A stretch of DNA of 64,000 nt from Pseudisothecium myosuroides (GCA_951799445.1 OX637290.1:870501-934500), one strand, 5' to 3'; positions 39,046 to 49,885 are shown, counted from the stretch's first letter. Notes: generated from the letters alone by a model not told the origin. Translations and numbers: made by a program.

Positions 39046-39480
39046 ATGAAAAAAACAATCTTTCATTCAAATTTTTTGGGAGGAATTGCTTGAACTTAAT
39101 TTCAGTGGAGATATTGTATATTTTTTTGGAGTAATACTTTCTTACTTTTCTATACAAGAAAATAACAAATCTAACATTGTATTTTGGCAATTTTTGCTCC
39201 TTTCTCTAAATCTAAATTTAAACTATAAAAATGATAGTTTTTTAAATTTGAGAATGATTAATAAAATGAAGCTTATTAAGTGCAATTTCTATTCCAACTA
39301 TAAATTTTGAAAAATTCCTAAATTTGAATATTTTATTCCAAATTGAACTTTGGACCTATTACCATGCCATGTTTATTTTTTAATTTTAAAATGACATAAT
39401 AAAATTTTTTGTACCATGGTAACTTATAGTACTATAATGTATACATATGTGAAAAAAATTGTATTTGATATATCATATTT
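39046..39480 (+). repeat. Diverged segment, copy 1 (copy 2 at 40692-41150)
   Basis: The order of short words is the same as in 40692-41150: gatgaaaaaaa, attttggc(c)att, aaatgata..tttttaaattt, aaaatgaa(g/t)cttat(t/c)aagtgca, tttctattc, tgaactttgg(a/g)cct, ccatg.tttgtttattttttaatttt and aaaatgacataataa. The copies are diverged, AT-rich and non-coding. Confidence 0.65.
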
Positions 39481-39483
39481 TGT

Positions 39484-40062
39484 CCTCCCTCCATTCCAAA
39501 ATAAATCCGGGTTTTTTTAGAAATGGCTTGATTAATGTGTGAGTTTTTCCTACTTTCAAGGGATTATATAGTTATTGTAGCTTCTACTAAAGCCCACTAG
39601 GTGTGAAAGAATGGAAATCAACAGTGAAGCGGCACATGTTGAAAATAGGTGGTGAAAATGACAAATTTTTGTCCTTTGGAGAAATGCTCTAGTGGTATTA
39701 ATTTTGATCATTCTTCGAGCAATGTTGCTGTAGTAACGTCCATTGATGTCCATTGTATTCAATTTTGACAATGTCGTGTGATTCAACTCAATAAAATTCT
39801 CAACAAAAGATTTATTAGTGGCAGTTTGTGTATAGTTTTGGGATGAATTCTTCACCTTTGGTTGGTTAGAAGTTGTGTTTTGGTTCCCTTTGTAGTGATT
39901 GAATTGCTATATAGTCTTTGGAGTATGACATCTACGGCTTCTTTTGCTTCAGGCTGTTCAAACTAGCTTCAATTGTTGTCCATCAAGTTGTGGAGAGACA
40001 ATGGTGAATTTGGGACAAGTGTATTTAGAAACCTTAAATTTATTTTGAGATGGAGAAAATAT
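39484..40062. mobile_element. Stowaway-like insertion within copy 1
   Basis: The left end ctccctccattccaaaataa resembles the CTCCCTCC-type ends of plant Stowaway/mariner MITEs. The right end, read in reverse, gives ctccatctcaaaataaattt. The insertion breaks the alignment between the two diverged segments, which resumes near 40063 (atttgatatgagttttt). No clear transposase is present; a 99-codon minus-strand ORF at 39556-39855 has no recognised motif. Confidence 0.5.
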
Positions 40063-40240
40063 TTGATATGAGTTTTTCTACTTATAATTCAAAAATTCAC
40101 CATAGTTTCAAATTTTTGCAAAAAAATTTGAATCTTCTTAAGATTTATAGAAGTCTTATAATTACATCTTTGAAAATAAATACAAATTATATCATTCATA
40201 TATAGTTGGTAGAATGGAAGCACACAAAGAGAAGAACTTC

Positions 40241-40443
40241 CACTACAAGAGAAAGGGGTGTTTTAAGTAGTGTCTTAGACATCATGTCTTTAAAGTAACG
40301 TCTTTTAAGTAAGTTTTTAAGTAAAATTTTACTAAAAAGACAATCTTTTTAGTAAAATTTTACTTAAAATTTTACTTAAAAGACGTTACTTAAAAGACGT
40401 GAAGTCTAAGACACTACTTAAAACACCCCTTTCTCTTGTAGTG
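40241..40443. mobile_element. CACTA-type MITE, near-perfect palindrome
   Basis: It starts cactacaagagaaaggggtg and ends with the exact inverse cacccctttctcttgtagtg. The two halves are almost perfectly complementary over about 95 bp each. It is flanked by TTC on both sides (40238-40240, 40444-40446). CACTA ends and a 3-bp target duplication are diagnostic of the CACTA (En/Spm) superfamily. The arm identity suggests a recent insertion. Confidence 0.9.
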
Positions 40444-40691
40444 TTCAAAATTTGAAAAAATAATCACAGGCTTATCTTTTCAAGATTAATCCTATGAAGA
40501 CGCTTCAGCATAAAGTGGCCAATGGATGACTTTCCAAATCACTATAGAAATGAAGAATGCACCAACTAGTCCAAAAGTTAGATTATTTTTGACAAAATCC
40601 TTTGATGCTAGGTCTCATCCTTTTCAGGGTTAACTTTGTAATAGTATTGCTTACACCAAACGTCCATTTAGATGACTTCACTTAAGACTAT

Positions 40692-41150
40692 AGGATGAAA
40701 AAAAAAGATTTTTTCATCCAATTTTATTATAAGGTGCTTGAGTACATTTTCAACCAATAGTATTGTAATTCCATTATTATGTGATTTTTGACTTTTCTAA
40801 AGAAAAACATGTTTAATCAATGGATCACCTTTGTAGTGTATTTTGGCCATTTCATGCTATTTACTTGCGATGTGAATTTTAGCCATTAAAATGATATTTT
40901 TTAAATTCAAATCCAACTAACAAAATGAATCTTATCAAGTGCAGTTTCTATTCTAATTGCAAATTTTGCAAAATTTGTAAATTTCAAAAATTTATAGCAA
41001 TATGAACTTTGGGCCTACATCCATGGTTTGTTTATTTTCTAATTTGAAAATGACACAATAACTTTGGTTTATACCATGATGTTGTACACTATAGTGTACA
41101 TCTACGGTGAAAATTTCAGATTTTTCCAATATATTCTATACTTGATATGA
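40692..41150 (+). repeat. Diverged segment, copy 2
   Basis: This is a direct-orientation relative of 39046-39480. Similarity continues at lower level beyond it: attcatat..agttg(g/c)..aaatggaagca occurs at both 40190-40222 and 41675-41706, so the repeated unit may originally have spanned about 1 kb. Confidence 0.6.
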
Positions 41151-41459
41151 ATTTTTTTTGTTTTTAAAAAAAATTCACAATAATTTCAAATTTTTCCAAA
41201 AAACTTCAAAAACTTTATGACTTGTAGTATAGTAAACTTGCCAATCACCGCACAGACAAAATTCAAACCCTTCTCTACATAAATATAGAGACTTTGGCAT
41301 GTTTTGAAATTTGGCATGATTATTAAATGGCATGTTAAGATTCACCTTCAAAAAACAAAAATAATGTAAAAAGATTTCTCCCTACAACAAATTTTATTCC
41401 AATTTGAAGGTGATGAAGCTCAAATCTAATTAAAATTCCTTGCAACCAATCATCGCACA

Positions 41460-41610
41460 ATGTGTGGTCATTGGGCAAACATACAAAATTTTGTTTCCAT
41501 CACAATTGAATTGGTAGATGAATTGTGCGGTTGGTGTTTGGTCATTGGAGGGGTGGTTGTATGGTTAGTGTTTGGTCATTGGGAGGTGTTGTTGTGTGGT
41601 GTTTGGATGT
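41460..41610 (+). repeat. GT-rich minisatellite-like repeat
   Basis: Imperfect copies of gtgtttggtcattgg separated by gtggttgt-type spacers occur in tandem. The ORFs here are low-complexity artefacts. Confidence 0.6.
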
Positions 41611-41955
41611 GTGCGGTAAATGGTTGGTTTATTCTAGACATACGACTTCATTTCTAAAAAATAAATGTAAAATTTTTCATTCATATCCAGTTGCAAAATG
41701 GAAGCAACCGTAGTGATGGAGAGTGAGGCTTGAAATCGGTGGTCATGGGGACTGTCCTTCTTAGAGCTTCCCCACAACAACATGCTCAAGCAACATGGTC
41801 AAGCAAATCAACATAGGACAATTCTTTGTCAAAGGAAATCAATGGTCCAGAACATTTAGAGTGCCATTTTGGCGAGCTGCTGTGGGGCTGCTCTTAACCC
41901 TTGGTTCCGGATGAACAGGATGAGAATCCTCTCTCTGTCGGCTGCAGAGTGCAGA

Positions 41956-42012
41956 CCTAACCCTAACCCTAATTGTCTACAGCCCATTCGTCGCACCTCC
42001 TCTCTATATAAA
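41956..42012 (+). promoter_or_regulatory. Promoter-like block: telo-box, site II, TATA
   Basis: A double telo-box (cctaaccctaaccctaa, 41956-41972) is followed by a site II motif in reverse (agcccat, 41981-41987) and tatataaa (42005-42012), then a CT-rich leader. In plants the telo-box and site II pair is typical of ribosomal-protein, ribosome-biogenesis and snoRNA promoters. The likely start of transcription is near 42035-42040. Confidence 0.5.
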
Positions 42013-42174
42013 CCTTACTTCACGGCGACCTCTCCAGTGCTCGCTCTGCATCTTGGTCTATCTCTCTGCTCCAGGCTCTCTGTGTCCAAAGGGTTCCTCA
42101 GTTATGTTTCTGTGTCTCATTTGTTCCGTTTTGTTTCAGTTCGTATTAACGCTGTTAGGTCTCGTCAGCTGTGT

Positions 42175-42243
42175 GGCAAATGATGAGACTTTTGGATTCC
42201 CCTTCCAACTGCGGTGTGAGGAAAAGTCCTGTTTCTGATGCTC
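42175..42243 (+). ncRNA. Possible box C/D snoRNA-like sequence
   Basis: A C-box-like ATGATGA (42180-42186) and a D-box-like CTGA (42235-42238) lie about 50 nt apart, flanked by a short gca/tgc pairing. A related stretch occurs downstream at about 42313-42350, sharing atgatgaga and gattcccttccaactgc, but without a good D box. The promoter motifs upstream fit a snoRNA unit. I could not match the guide to rRNA from memory. No protein coding is convincing here (the 41869 ORF lacks an ATG). Confidence 0.3.
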
Positions 42244-42599
42244 CGCTTTCGACCTGTTTAGGGTCTTGGTTAGTCTTCTTCACTTATAGGTTCGTTCCAG
42301 AGACTGGCAAGCATATGATGAGAACATCGGATTCCCTTCCAACTGCCTCACCCTCATACCCAAGGGTGAACAGAGATACAGCATCAGAAGTAGGAAAGTC
42401 CGGCTTCTTTGTTTCTATCTCTCTGGTTTCCTTTGTGAATGACGGTGATGGTGTTGCAGCGTTTCGGTGCGTGTCAACGGGAATAATGCAGGTAGTGAAC
42501 TCTGTGTGGCTATGGCCTTCTTCTCTAGTCAGAATTTTTGATCTTCACGACGACACCCGCGGTGCAGGTTAATCTATCAGAAGTACTGTTCGGAATTGG

Positions 42600-43250
42600 G
42601 AAACTGATAGTACGTTCAAGTTTGGAATGTGACGAAACAGAGTTTCAGAAGCATTGCCATTGAATTGCCTGCGAACATTGTTCCCTACCAGACACTTATT
42701 ATCAGCTGTTATGCACGGGCTACCATCTATCATGTTGGTCGGCACAAACTGACGAATTGGATACACTGGACGCCAGAGGAGTTCTTGAGCTCACCAGCTT
42801 CGTTCCCTCTATGTAGCCGGTACCCTTTCCCATTTTAACTACCGGGACTTTCTTGAGGCAGTCCCGAAGCGACTGACCTCGGTAGCCTGGGCACAAGTAT
42901 TTTTTACTTTAGCCTCCACGATTCTTTTCACACATCTGCGAAGTAAAGTGATAGCAATCAACGCAGCCTGAATATCTTGGATGAACGAACAATCATCCAC
43001 AAACACGATTCTAGGCGGACATGATAATTGGATAAGTATCAGAACAATTGCAACTAAGGTAACTCAGGCAGAACTCTGGACCAGCCTAATGCAGGCTAAA
43101 TATTTCTTGTGAAGTACATTCACAAGACTCATGTACAGCACAAGAATTGCTGGGCCTGCATGAGGTTGGTCCAGATTTGGCCTGTCATAGGCGCATTTAT
43201 CTTAGTGACCAAGAATGAGAACACTGAAATGGCGAAAAATGAAAGTGAAC
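42600..43250. other. Intergenic, no assigned gene
   Basis: Short open stretches exist on both strands but none has a recognised motif. The 15-bp word acgccagaggagttc occurs at about 42770 and again at about 44201 and may mark a local duplication. Confidence 0.35.
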
Positions 43251-43257
43251 CATGCCT

Positions 43258-43514
43258 ATTCCACAAGCTCTGACCTCAACAAGAGTTGTGCAGCAAGTGC
43301 GCGCCGTCCAACAAAAGGAAAAAATTCTGGAGATGAGGCTTAGCCGTTCCGTGACCTGCACAATGAAGTAGCAACATAAGCATCAACGCCGCAGGTCCAA
43401 GACAGGATTACAGCGTTGCGCTAGCAAGACCACATCATACCTTGTAATACCGGTTCTTCCGCCCCACACAGTTTGATCCAGGAAAAGAGAAGCTCCCACC
43501 AGTGCATTCTTCGC
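43258..43514 (-). pseudogene. PEX11 middle exons, frameshifted
   Basis: Two exon-like pieces encode the middle of peroxin 11, the membrane-elongating protein of peroxisome division. The first (43514-43441) reads AKNALVGASLFLDQTVWGGR then TGI, matching the KNALL..FLFLDQ..W.GRTGIYK block. The second (about 43361 down to 43258) reads TERLSLISRIFSFCW then CCTTLVE, matching RAELIGRISLFCW...CTTLVE. A base seems lost just before the first donor (ATTACAAG where ATTTACAAG is expected), putting the two exons out of phase. No N-terminal exons were found at higher coordinates on this strand, and the C-terminal part lies on the other strand, so I call it a pseudogene. Confidence 0.75.
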
Positions 43515-44287
43515 CTGTTCCGATTCACATACCACAACGTGTAACTCTGTTAGATGTAAGGAAAAAATCTGCATCGCATTTATCGTACACGATCCTTACA
43601 TGTTTTCAGAGCTTGTGACGGGCAAAATTGGTTTAATGATCATGGTTTTCTTTTACAAAATGTTCAGCTTCAGCATGCTTAGGCCCCTATAAAATTGGCA
43701 ATCTGCACCTCTGTAGTCGACAGGGACCCAATAATTGAACTTGAAGTTTTTGAAATTGAAGATTTTGCTTACTGAGTTCTTCAGGATGCAAAGGCTCCTG
43801 CCTACCTCCTTCACTGAGTAAAAAAATGCAGAAAGTTTGCTGAGTAACCCTTGAACGTCAACGCAGCCATTATGTGGCCGACGGATGACAGAGAATCAAA
43901 CTATGTAGGACATGCAACTGTTCATCCTCGAAACTTGTTGTGAAAAGGGAAGATCTTCTACAGTAACTTGACTTCCAATGAGCGCTTTTGTAATTTTTTA
44001 AGCCAATGATTCACACGGTAATGCAAAAGGATGATTTCGAGGGTCACCCCTTCGTCCTTTAAGGGTTAAGGGTTAAACATTGCCATTGACGAGACCGGGG
44101 GCCTGCCCATCCCGCTCCTGAACTTTCAGCAGGATGGGTTGTTGATTGAGGAGGTTGTGTACACTGGTTTGAAGTGCAAGGTTCTTGTGCTCAAAATACA
44201 CGCCAGAGGAGTTCATTTCCGTAGCACTGAGGGGGACTCTTTTGATTGCTGTGTGCTTCGTTACTGGGGAGTTGCATTCTTTCGCAG

Positions 44288-44426
44288 AAGGAACAGCGGA
44301 AAGAGAACTTGTCGGCCTTGGACATTCTGGTTGCTGCTGGGTTGCTTCAGCTGGCTCCTCGCAATGTCACACCGCGTGTCACTGCAGGCCTGGGTTTTGT
44401 CACTTCCGTCATTTCATGCTACCAGG
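44288..44426 (+). pseudogene. PEX11 C-terminal exon, inverted relative to the rest
   Basis: The frame reads EQRKENLSALDILVAAGLLQ then LAPRNVTPRVTAGLGFVTSV then ISCYQ, followed by a GTACGT donor-like site. This is the conserved C-terminal membrane region of plant PEX11 (SALDILVAAGLLQLAP...TPRVTG..GF.TS.ISCYQ). It lies on the plus strand, 0.8 kb from the minus-strand middle exons, so the gene order is scrambled. No final exon was found downstream. Confidence 0.75.
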
Positions 44427-44811
44427 TACGTTTTTGAGGCCGGATCAGCTATGACTTGTCCGTGAACAGACGAGCAGGTCGAGGGGTGTAATTCATTGGG
44501 CAAAGGCTGTTTGATCTGATGGTCATTCAATTTTTTTGCGTAACAATAAGTAGCAATCACTGAACTCCAAATATAATTCTCAACATAAAAATACAATGCT
44601 GAAAGCCCTAAAGATTGCATGCGTGCTCTCCGGTGCTTTTTGGCGCGGCACGTCAAAAAAAACACTAGTCAACGTGGACAACTGACATCTTGCATCCAAT
44701 CTGCAAGATGTGGTCTACAAATTTTACGGAGTTCGAAAGCTCCTACAAAAGTAACTGAGCAGGAGGAGCTGGCTAGTGGCTATCATCGGGAATATAGAAT
44801 GTTGTAGGATT

Positions 44812-47469
44812 CTATTGTCCTGGAAATTCGATTTTCTGCGGAGCACTATCTTTCTTGGCCTTGGGAACTTTCTCCTTGCCAATACCAACGGGCTTGGTCG
44901 GGAGGCTTCCTGCTTTCTTGCGGGCAACACCACAAAGGTGTGGATCCTGAAAGGCGAGGATTGTTTCGTATTGCAAGTCTTCTAAACCTTCCGTATTCTG
45001 CACCACATACACATGAAACCTCAGCGTGCATATAGTTCCACAACTGTCATGCGTATTTGTAGAGGCTCACGTTACCTAGGTTAATAATTGCTATTTCGAC
45101 CAATTTTGATTAGTCTAGAAAAATGCATATCGATTACTGACAATGTAACTCTAGCTGCAGAGTATCGAAAACACATGGAGACATGTCACCGCGCCAACAT
45201 CGCTCAAAACCCCAGAGTGCGCATGACAGGCACCCTTAAAGACTAATTGCGACTGAATTTCATAATCTTTGGAGGCTGGACCGCCCATTCCTGAGTTGCA
45301 ACGAGAACAGATTTGAATATCTTCATCTAAGCTCTTTGCACCAGACACACAGCTTATGTAGTATTGCTCGTCTCAGTAAGCGTCACTGCCAGCACAATAC
45401 ATTATTGAACTATGTTAAGCTTCAGTGTAACATTCGCAAGTGGGAGAGAGTATTGGACCTGAATAATTGGCAGTACATCACGTGTCACCCGATAGTTTCC
45501 TCCAGCTAACTTTCCAATATTTTCTACCACTTGTTGAGCTGCTCGCACCAGCACATTGTCAGACCCAACATTCTCAATATATATTAAGGGCTGCATCACC
45601 ACCACAATTAGCTCATGTCAGGAACAGCCAAAGTCAATCGACTCTGGCAACCTTCTTCGTTCTGAACATTTCACACTTGCCGACTCGTGGATATTGAAAG
45701 CTAGCTGTTCAAACAACACAAACTCTCGTATCTCAGTCATGACTTGCCTACAACTGCCCTCGCGCAACAAATCAAAAAAGACCGATAATGTCTTACTGTC
45801 GACGTAGATCATTCACAACATAATCTGCAAGTCAATAAAAGTAATAATGTAATCATAGGGAACTGGGGAAATGATTGTACCTTTCCAGGCTTTAAAACTC
45901 GAACAGCATCCTTAAGAGCGGACGCGACTTCCTCATCGGACATTTCTGCCATGCCATACACACTCACCTTCAAAGTCACATACAAGGACACTGCTTAGAA
46001 AAGAACGGGGTCAGAAACGAGACATCGTCACTTTCACCAGAGAAAATTTCCAAACGCGTCTGGAGCGAGGTCACATTGATTTCGAAACTATTCATTGCGT
46101 TCACAAAGCTGCCGACAATAGAGACAATCACCCGGGGGTGTCTTTGGTCAGGATCACATGACCGCCGTGACGATCCTGCGAAGCCTCCCAGAATTGAAGG
46201 TATCAGGTTAAGGTCAGGATCATACCACTGCATCCATGCTGTTCGGTGGAATTTTCGAAAAGTCAGAGGCAATTCTGATGGGCACCTTCGCGTTGACAGC
46301 TGTAGTCAGGTCCCCAGCCGGACTAAGTTAAGATTTTGAACAAATGATATAACCTATCCAATAATACTAACCGCTAGGATACACCACCACTTTTGGTCAG
46401 CTACATTATACAAGGGAAATAAGCGCCCAAAGAAATTCCACCACGTGACAAGTCTAGTAGCACACGCAGAACTTGGAGCCTGAATCATACAGAAGTTGTG
46501 ATGATTTTCTTGTGTCCTTGTGATGATTTTCATCACCAAAAGGCTATTTATCAACGTTGAAAATAGAAGGCGATCGTGAAATGCAGCGATGGGTATGGGC
46601 ACCTTGGCTCTCGAGCAGCTGAACGTTGGGCTTCGGGGTGACAGCCACCACTTGCACGGCATCTTTCGGGTAGTAATACAGATTGCGGCCTTCTCGAATG
46701 CCCAAATCCAGGATCCGTGCGCCCCCTCGTGGCACATGCCGACCCAGCAACGCTGCTATGAAATACTGATGCACATTGCCCATTCGCCCTTGGATTGGTG
46801 AGGAGGAAAGAATTTAAGTGAAGAAAGTAGAATTCCCAGAATTGAACAAACCAGAATTAAAACCTCGCATTCTCGACGACAAGGAAACGTGGATTGCGAA
46901 CTTCGTTTTTTTCCACATCAGACCGACCCCCATTTTCAATCTGGAGTGGTTAATTCATTAGTTCAATCACATTCTCAAGCCTCCAGCTTCACCACACAGG
47001 AGAAAGTAATTCGAATTCGAATTCTGAATAGAGACGACACAATTCAGGGCTCCTCACTTGCAAATTGAAATAGACGACAGCGCGGAACACCGCAAAGCTC
47101 ACAGCACCCGTCCCCAACACTCCGAGAACAAAGGAGGTTGTATCAATATCCGTCGGGGATGCCATCGCCAGAGGCGCCTGAGCTCGCCGCCTTCTCTGCA
47201 CAACAAAATAGTTCAGTCCACCAAGCACAGAAAGCAGCAAGCAGGAAATTCGCCGCAACAGCAGATAGAAATGGCAGGACACACACCGGACGGAAGCTCC
47301 GGGCGCGGCCACCTGCAGTCCTCCGGAGCATGGCCACGTCGTGCTCGACCATGTGCGAGGCCGAAGACGCCAGCAAGCGCGCGTGCAGAGCCCGCGGGAG
47401 CGCAGAGGAGCTCCGCCATGGGAGCGGGGAGCCCGTCACACACACCGGGGAAGAGCAAGCGAACGCCAT
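44812..47469 (-). CDS. Plastid-type SAM-dependent methyltransferase-like protein
   Basis: There are eight exons. In transcription order: 47469-47287, 47195-47058, 46940-46864, 46788-46603, 46299-46226, 45967-45881, 45590-45459, 44997-44812, giving about 353 aa. The N-terminus (MAFACSSPVCVTGSPLPWRS) is Ser/Arg-rich like a chloroplast transit peptide. A transmembrane segment follows (SFVLGVLGTGAVSFAVFRAV). The class I SAM fold shows as ARILDLGIREGRNLYYYPKD, NSMDAVVSVYGMAE and ALKDAVRVLKPGK. The C-terminus (DPHLCGVARKK) recalls METTL7/UbiE relatives. Motif I has LDLGIREG, where GxGxG would be usual, so SAM binding is uncertain. All junctions keep phase except exon 3 to exon 4, which is off by one base with the only visible AG acceptor (46790-46789). 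That means an unusual splice, a frameshift or a sequence error. An in-frame ATG at 47596-47598 would add 43 residues. ORFs at 45151-45348 and 45618-45812 fall in introns. Confidence 0.75.
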
Positions 47470-47656
47470 AGCCAGAGGAGACGCTGCACGAGGTCCCACG
47501 AGAGTCGGAAAACACGTCGTGGACACCAAATTGAATAGAAACGCAGATAGGACCCGTCTCCGCACAAAAGGCTTCATTCCCAACTGGATGAAGAACATCC
47601 AATCGGATGAACGGATTCCGTTCTCAGATTGTTGGATAACGGTCTGGAAGTCATAC

Positions 47657-48018
47657 AGTAGTCACACCTTCTCCGAGAAGCAGAATTCTACGAAGTCCGA
47701 GAAATTGGTGAGAGAAAAGAGGAGCCAAAAGCGAGCCATTTTGTGTGAAGAAGGTGTGACCCTCCTTTTTGCTAATTGGAGCAAATGTGTTACCTGCAAA
47801 GTTGGATGGAAGCTCCGCAAGTCAAGCATAGCCAATGAAACTGAAAAATTCCTCGAGAAATTTTTCTTCGAGAACTTTTCTTCACCTCCAGAGCAGAAGA
47901 ACGACACTTCTAAAACCTCGGAGGTTGAGAGCTCCGCAAGCCATGGAAGACCACATACACAGCGCTACGAGTCCAATCTCCGAGATTTGTTTGTGGGTCG
48001 GAAGAGGTGTGACTACCC
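47657..48018. mobile_element. Foldback MITE 5' of the methyltransferase gene
   Basis: The left end agtagtcacaccttctccg (from about 47659) is the inverse of the right end (cggaagaggtgtgactac, ending about 48016). An inner agaaggtgtgac (47749-47760) repeats the same motif. About 360 bp, non-coding. Inserted within the upstream region of the methyltransferase gene. The long plus-strand ORF crossing it (47138-48022) is an accident of base composition. Confidence 0.6.
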
Positions 48019-48106
48019 CTAATGTTCTCTCTGTGGTTTTTAGTTCTCACTTCCTTTCGATATTTCTTTACTGGATGCTGAGAGTTGAAATTGAATTTTG
48101 GGAGGT

Positions 48107-48351
48107 GAAACTTCTTGAAATATTTCTCAGTATATTTTCCTTGAAAAATAATTGGAATTGGCATTTAACCCAATTCATTTCATATTTTTTTGGAGCTTTG
48201 TGGAATTAGTTATGAATTTGTGAAGTTATAATGCAGTAGACTCTAAAATCTCCCGTGTCCTGAAATGTAAACTATTTGCACATTGCTGGTACAACTAAAA
48301 AGCAACATGTGCAAATAGTGCACATTTGAGGAGGTGGGTGATTTTAGAGCC
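48107..48351. mobile_element. Foldback repeat related to 33535-33760
   Basis: The segment 48107-48270 shares with 33535-33695 the run cttcttgaaa, ggaattggcat.taaccca, tttcatattttttggacctt.gtggaattagtta (with small changes) and tcctgaaatgta. At its end, gactctaaaatctcccgtgt (from 48239) pairs with gaggtgggtgattttagagc (to 48350), forming a 110-bp hairpin. Confidence 0.65.
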
Positions 48352-48471
48352 CGGGCACTTTACGGACCTCCTATCTTAACCCCAGCCTAAATAAGCTCCC
48401 ACACAAGTATACAACCTCATTTTTTTTTTCTAAATTCAACTTTTCCCAATGGGGATGGGAGGACTATGGGA

Positions 48472-48766
48472 CATTAGAAGAGATTTGAGGGCAGGAAGGG
48501 GCCGTTTCAGGCTATTCCCGCAGCTGGGAACAGTCAGAATATAAAAATAATAAAATAAAAAATATTATTAAAAAAATATTTAAAAAAAGAAAAAATATTT
48601 AAAAAATATATATATATTATTAAAAAAATATTTAAAAATTAATTTTTTATTATTTTCTGACGTGGCACTCTCTCGGCCACGTCAGATTACTGCTCCCAGG
48701 CTGTTCCCAGGGTTCCCAGGGCCAGATAACTCGCGGGCTCTTAGAGCCCTCAAATCTCTTTTAATG
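48472..48766. mobile_element. MITE, copy 2 of the family at 38238-38508
   Basis: The ends cattagaagagatttgaggg and its inverse ccctcaaatctcttttaatg match over 20 bp with one difference. Inside is a long AT palindrome (aaaatatttaaaaaa type) and the pair acgtggc/gccacgt. It shares its terminal 50 bp with copy 1 in reverse orientation. Confidence 0.75.
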
Positions 48767-49885
48767 ATTTTTTGGTACTTGTAAAGTAGGATGATCCATT
48801 GTCAACTCTTTGGTTGTTGCATTTTGTTATATTTATCGGATTTGCAAATTTCTATTTTTAGTAACATGGCAAATTAGAGAATTTTTAACATGCATTTTGG
48901 TCAAATCATTACTGAGTAAAGGCATATTGTAGGTGGTCAAAGCATATAAAAATATAGCTTCCTATTGTTGTCCCTAGGAGGAACTATTCTCATCCATTTG
49001 GATTTTAAATGTTGTTTTTTGAACTCTATGCTATGTTGCAATGGTAATCCAAAAGTGTCCCTTCAAATTATGAAATAATGAATGAATCCTTTGCCATGTG
49101 TCTAAACCTCATCGTGGTATTCCTTGAAGTAATAAAAGTGTGGCTTTTCAAATTTCAATCCCCTTCAACCCCAACTCCACACTAAAGGTTGTGTAATGCC
49201 AATCCTTTATATTGTAGTTTTCATTACTGATATTAGAATGCAAGAGGTCCCAATTGGGCCCGAAAGTAGGGGATACAATTAGAGGGGGGGTGATTTTGGA
49301 TCTATTTTAATACTCGACACATGGTAGGGACGCCAGAGCTAGCTTTCCTGAACAAAAATTCATCTCCGTCTAAGTGGCAAATTGTGAGCCCATGGCCAAG
49401 CTCGTGATCAAAGAGGATGTTAAAGTGGTTATATGAAATGGGTCTTGCAAGGTGAATTTTGCGTTCTACACAAGGTTATTGTAATAAAGTAATTTAAAAA
49501 AATTATTTTGTGCCATGCTTTTTCTATGTTCCTCACCTCTTTCAGCTAATTGGGGCCTTTCATTGCAAATATGAATTTAAAATTATAAAATTTTATCATG
49601 TGTGGCCATCGGGGGGTCACTTAGAAAATTTTATTTGGAATGGTGCGATCAAAGATATGGTGGATTTAATTCTTTGAATTTAAAACTTTGAAATTTTTTG
49701 GAGATAGTATAGGGTGTTAAAAAAAGAAGGACATTGGATTATAATTAAGATCATAGAGTTTTCAATAATCAATATATACAATCGAGCTGGTGTAAGTTAC
49801 AACTAGGGGCCTGGATCCAAAGTTTGGACTTAGGGTGGCAACTTGACTTCTTGATGGATGAAACCAAACTTTTTGTTTCAGTATG

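Noticed and set aside
39556..39855. Possible mariner transposase remnant
   Set aside because: The 99-codon frame has no DD(E/D) signature I can identify; the mariner-like call for the surrounding element rests on its ends only.
41956..41972. Telomere-like repeat
   Set aside because: Only two to three CCCTAA units, beside site II and TATA motifs; better read as a telo-box promoter element than as telomeric DNA.
41869..42183. 104-codon ORF after the CCCTAA repeats
   Set aside because: It begins at a TTG, spans the TATA box and leader, and has no family motif.
45151..45812. Extra exons for the methyltransferase gene (45151-45348, 45618-45812)
   Set aside because: The neighbouring exons join in phase without them, and their translations do not resemble the family.
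47138..48022. 294-codon plus-strand ORF
   Set aside because: It runs antisense to two exons of the methyltransferase gene and across a foldback MITE; the sequence has no motif and its first codon is not an ATG in a sensible context.
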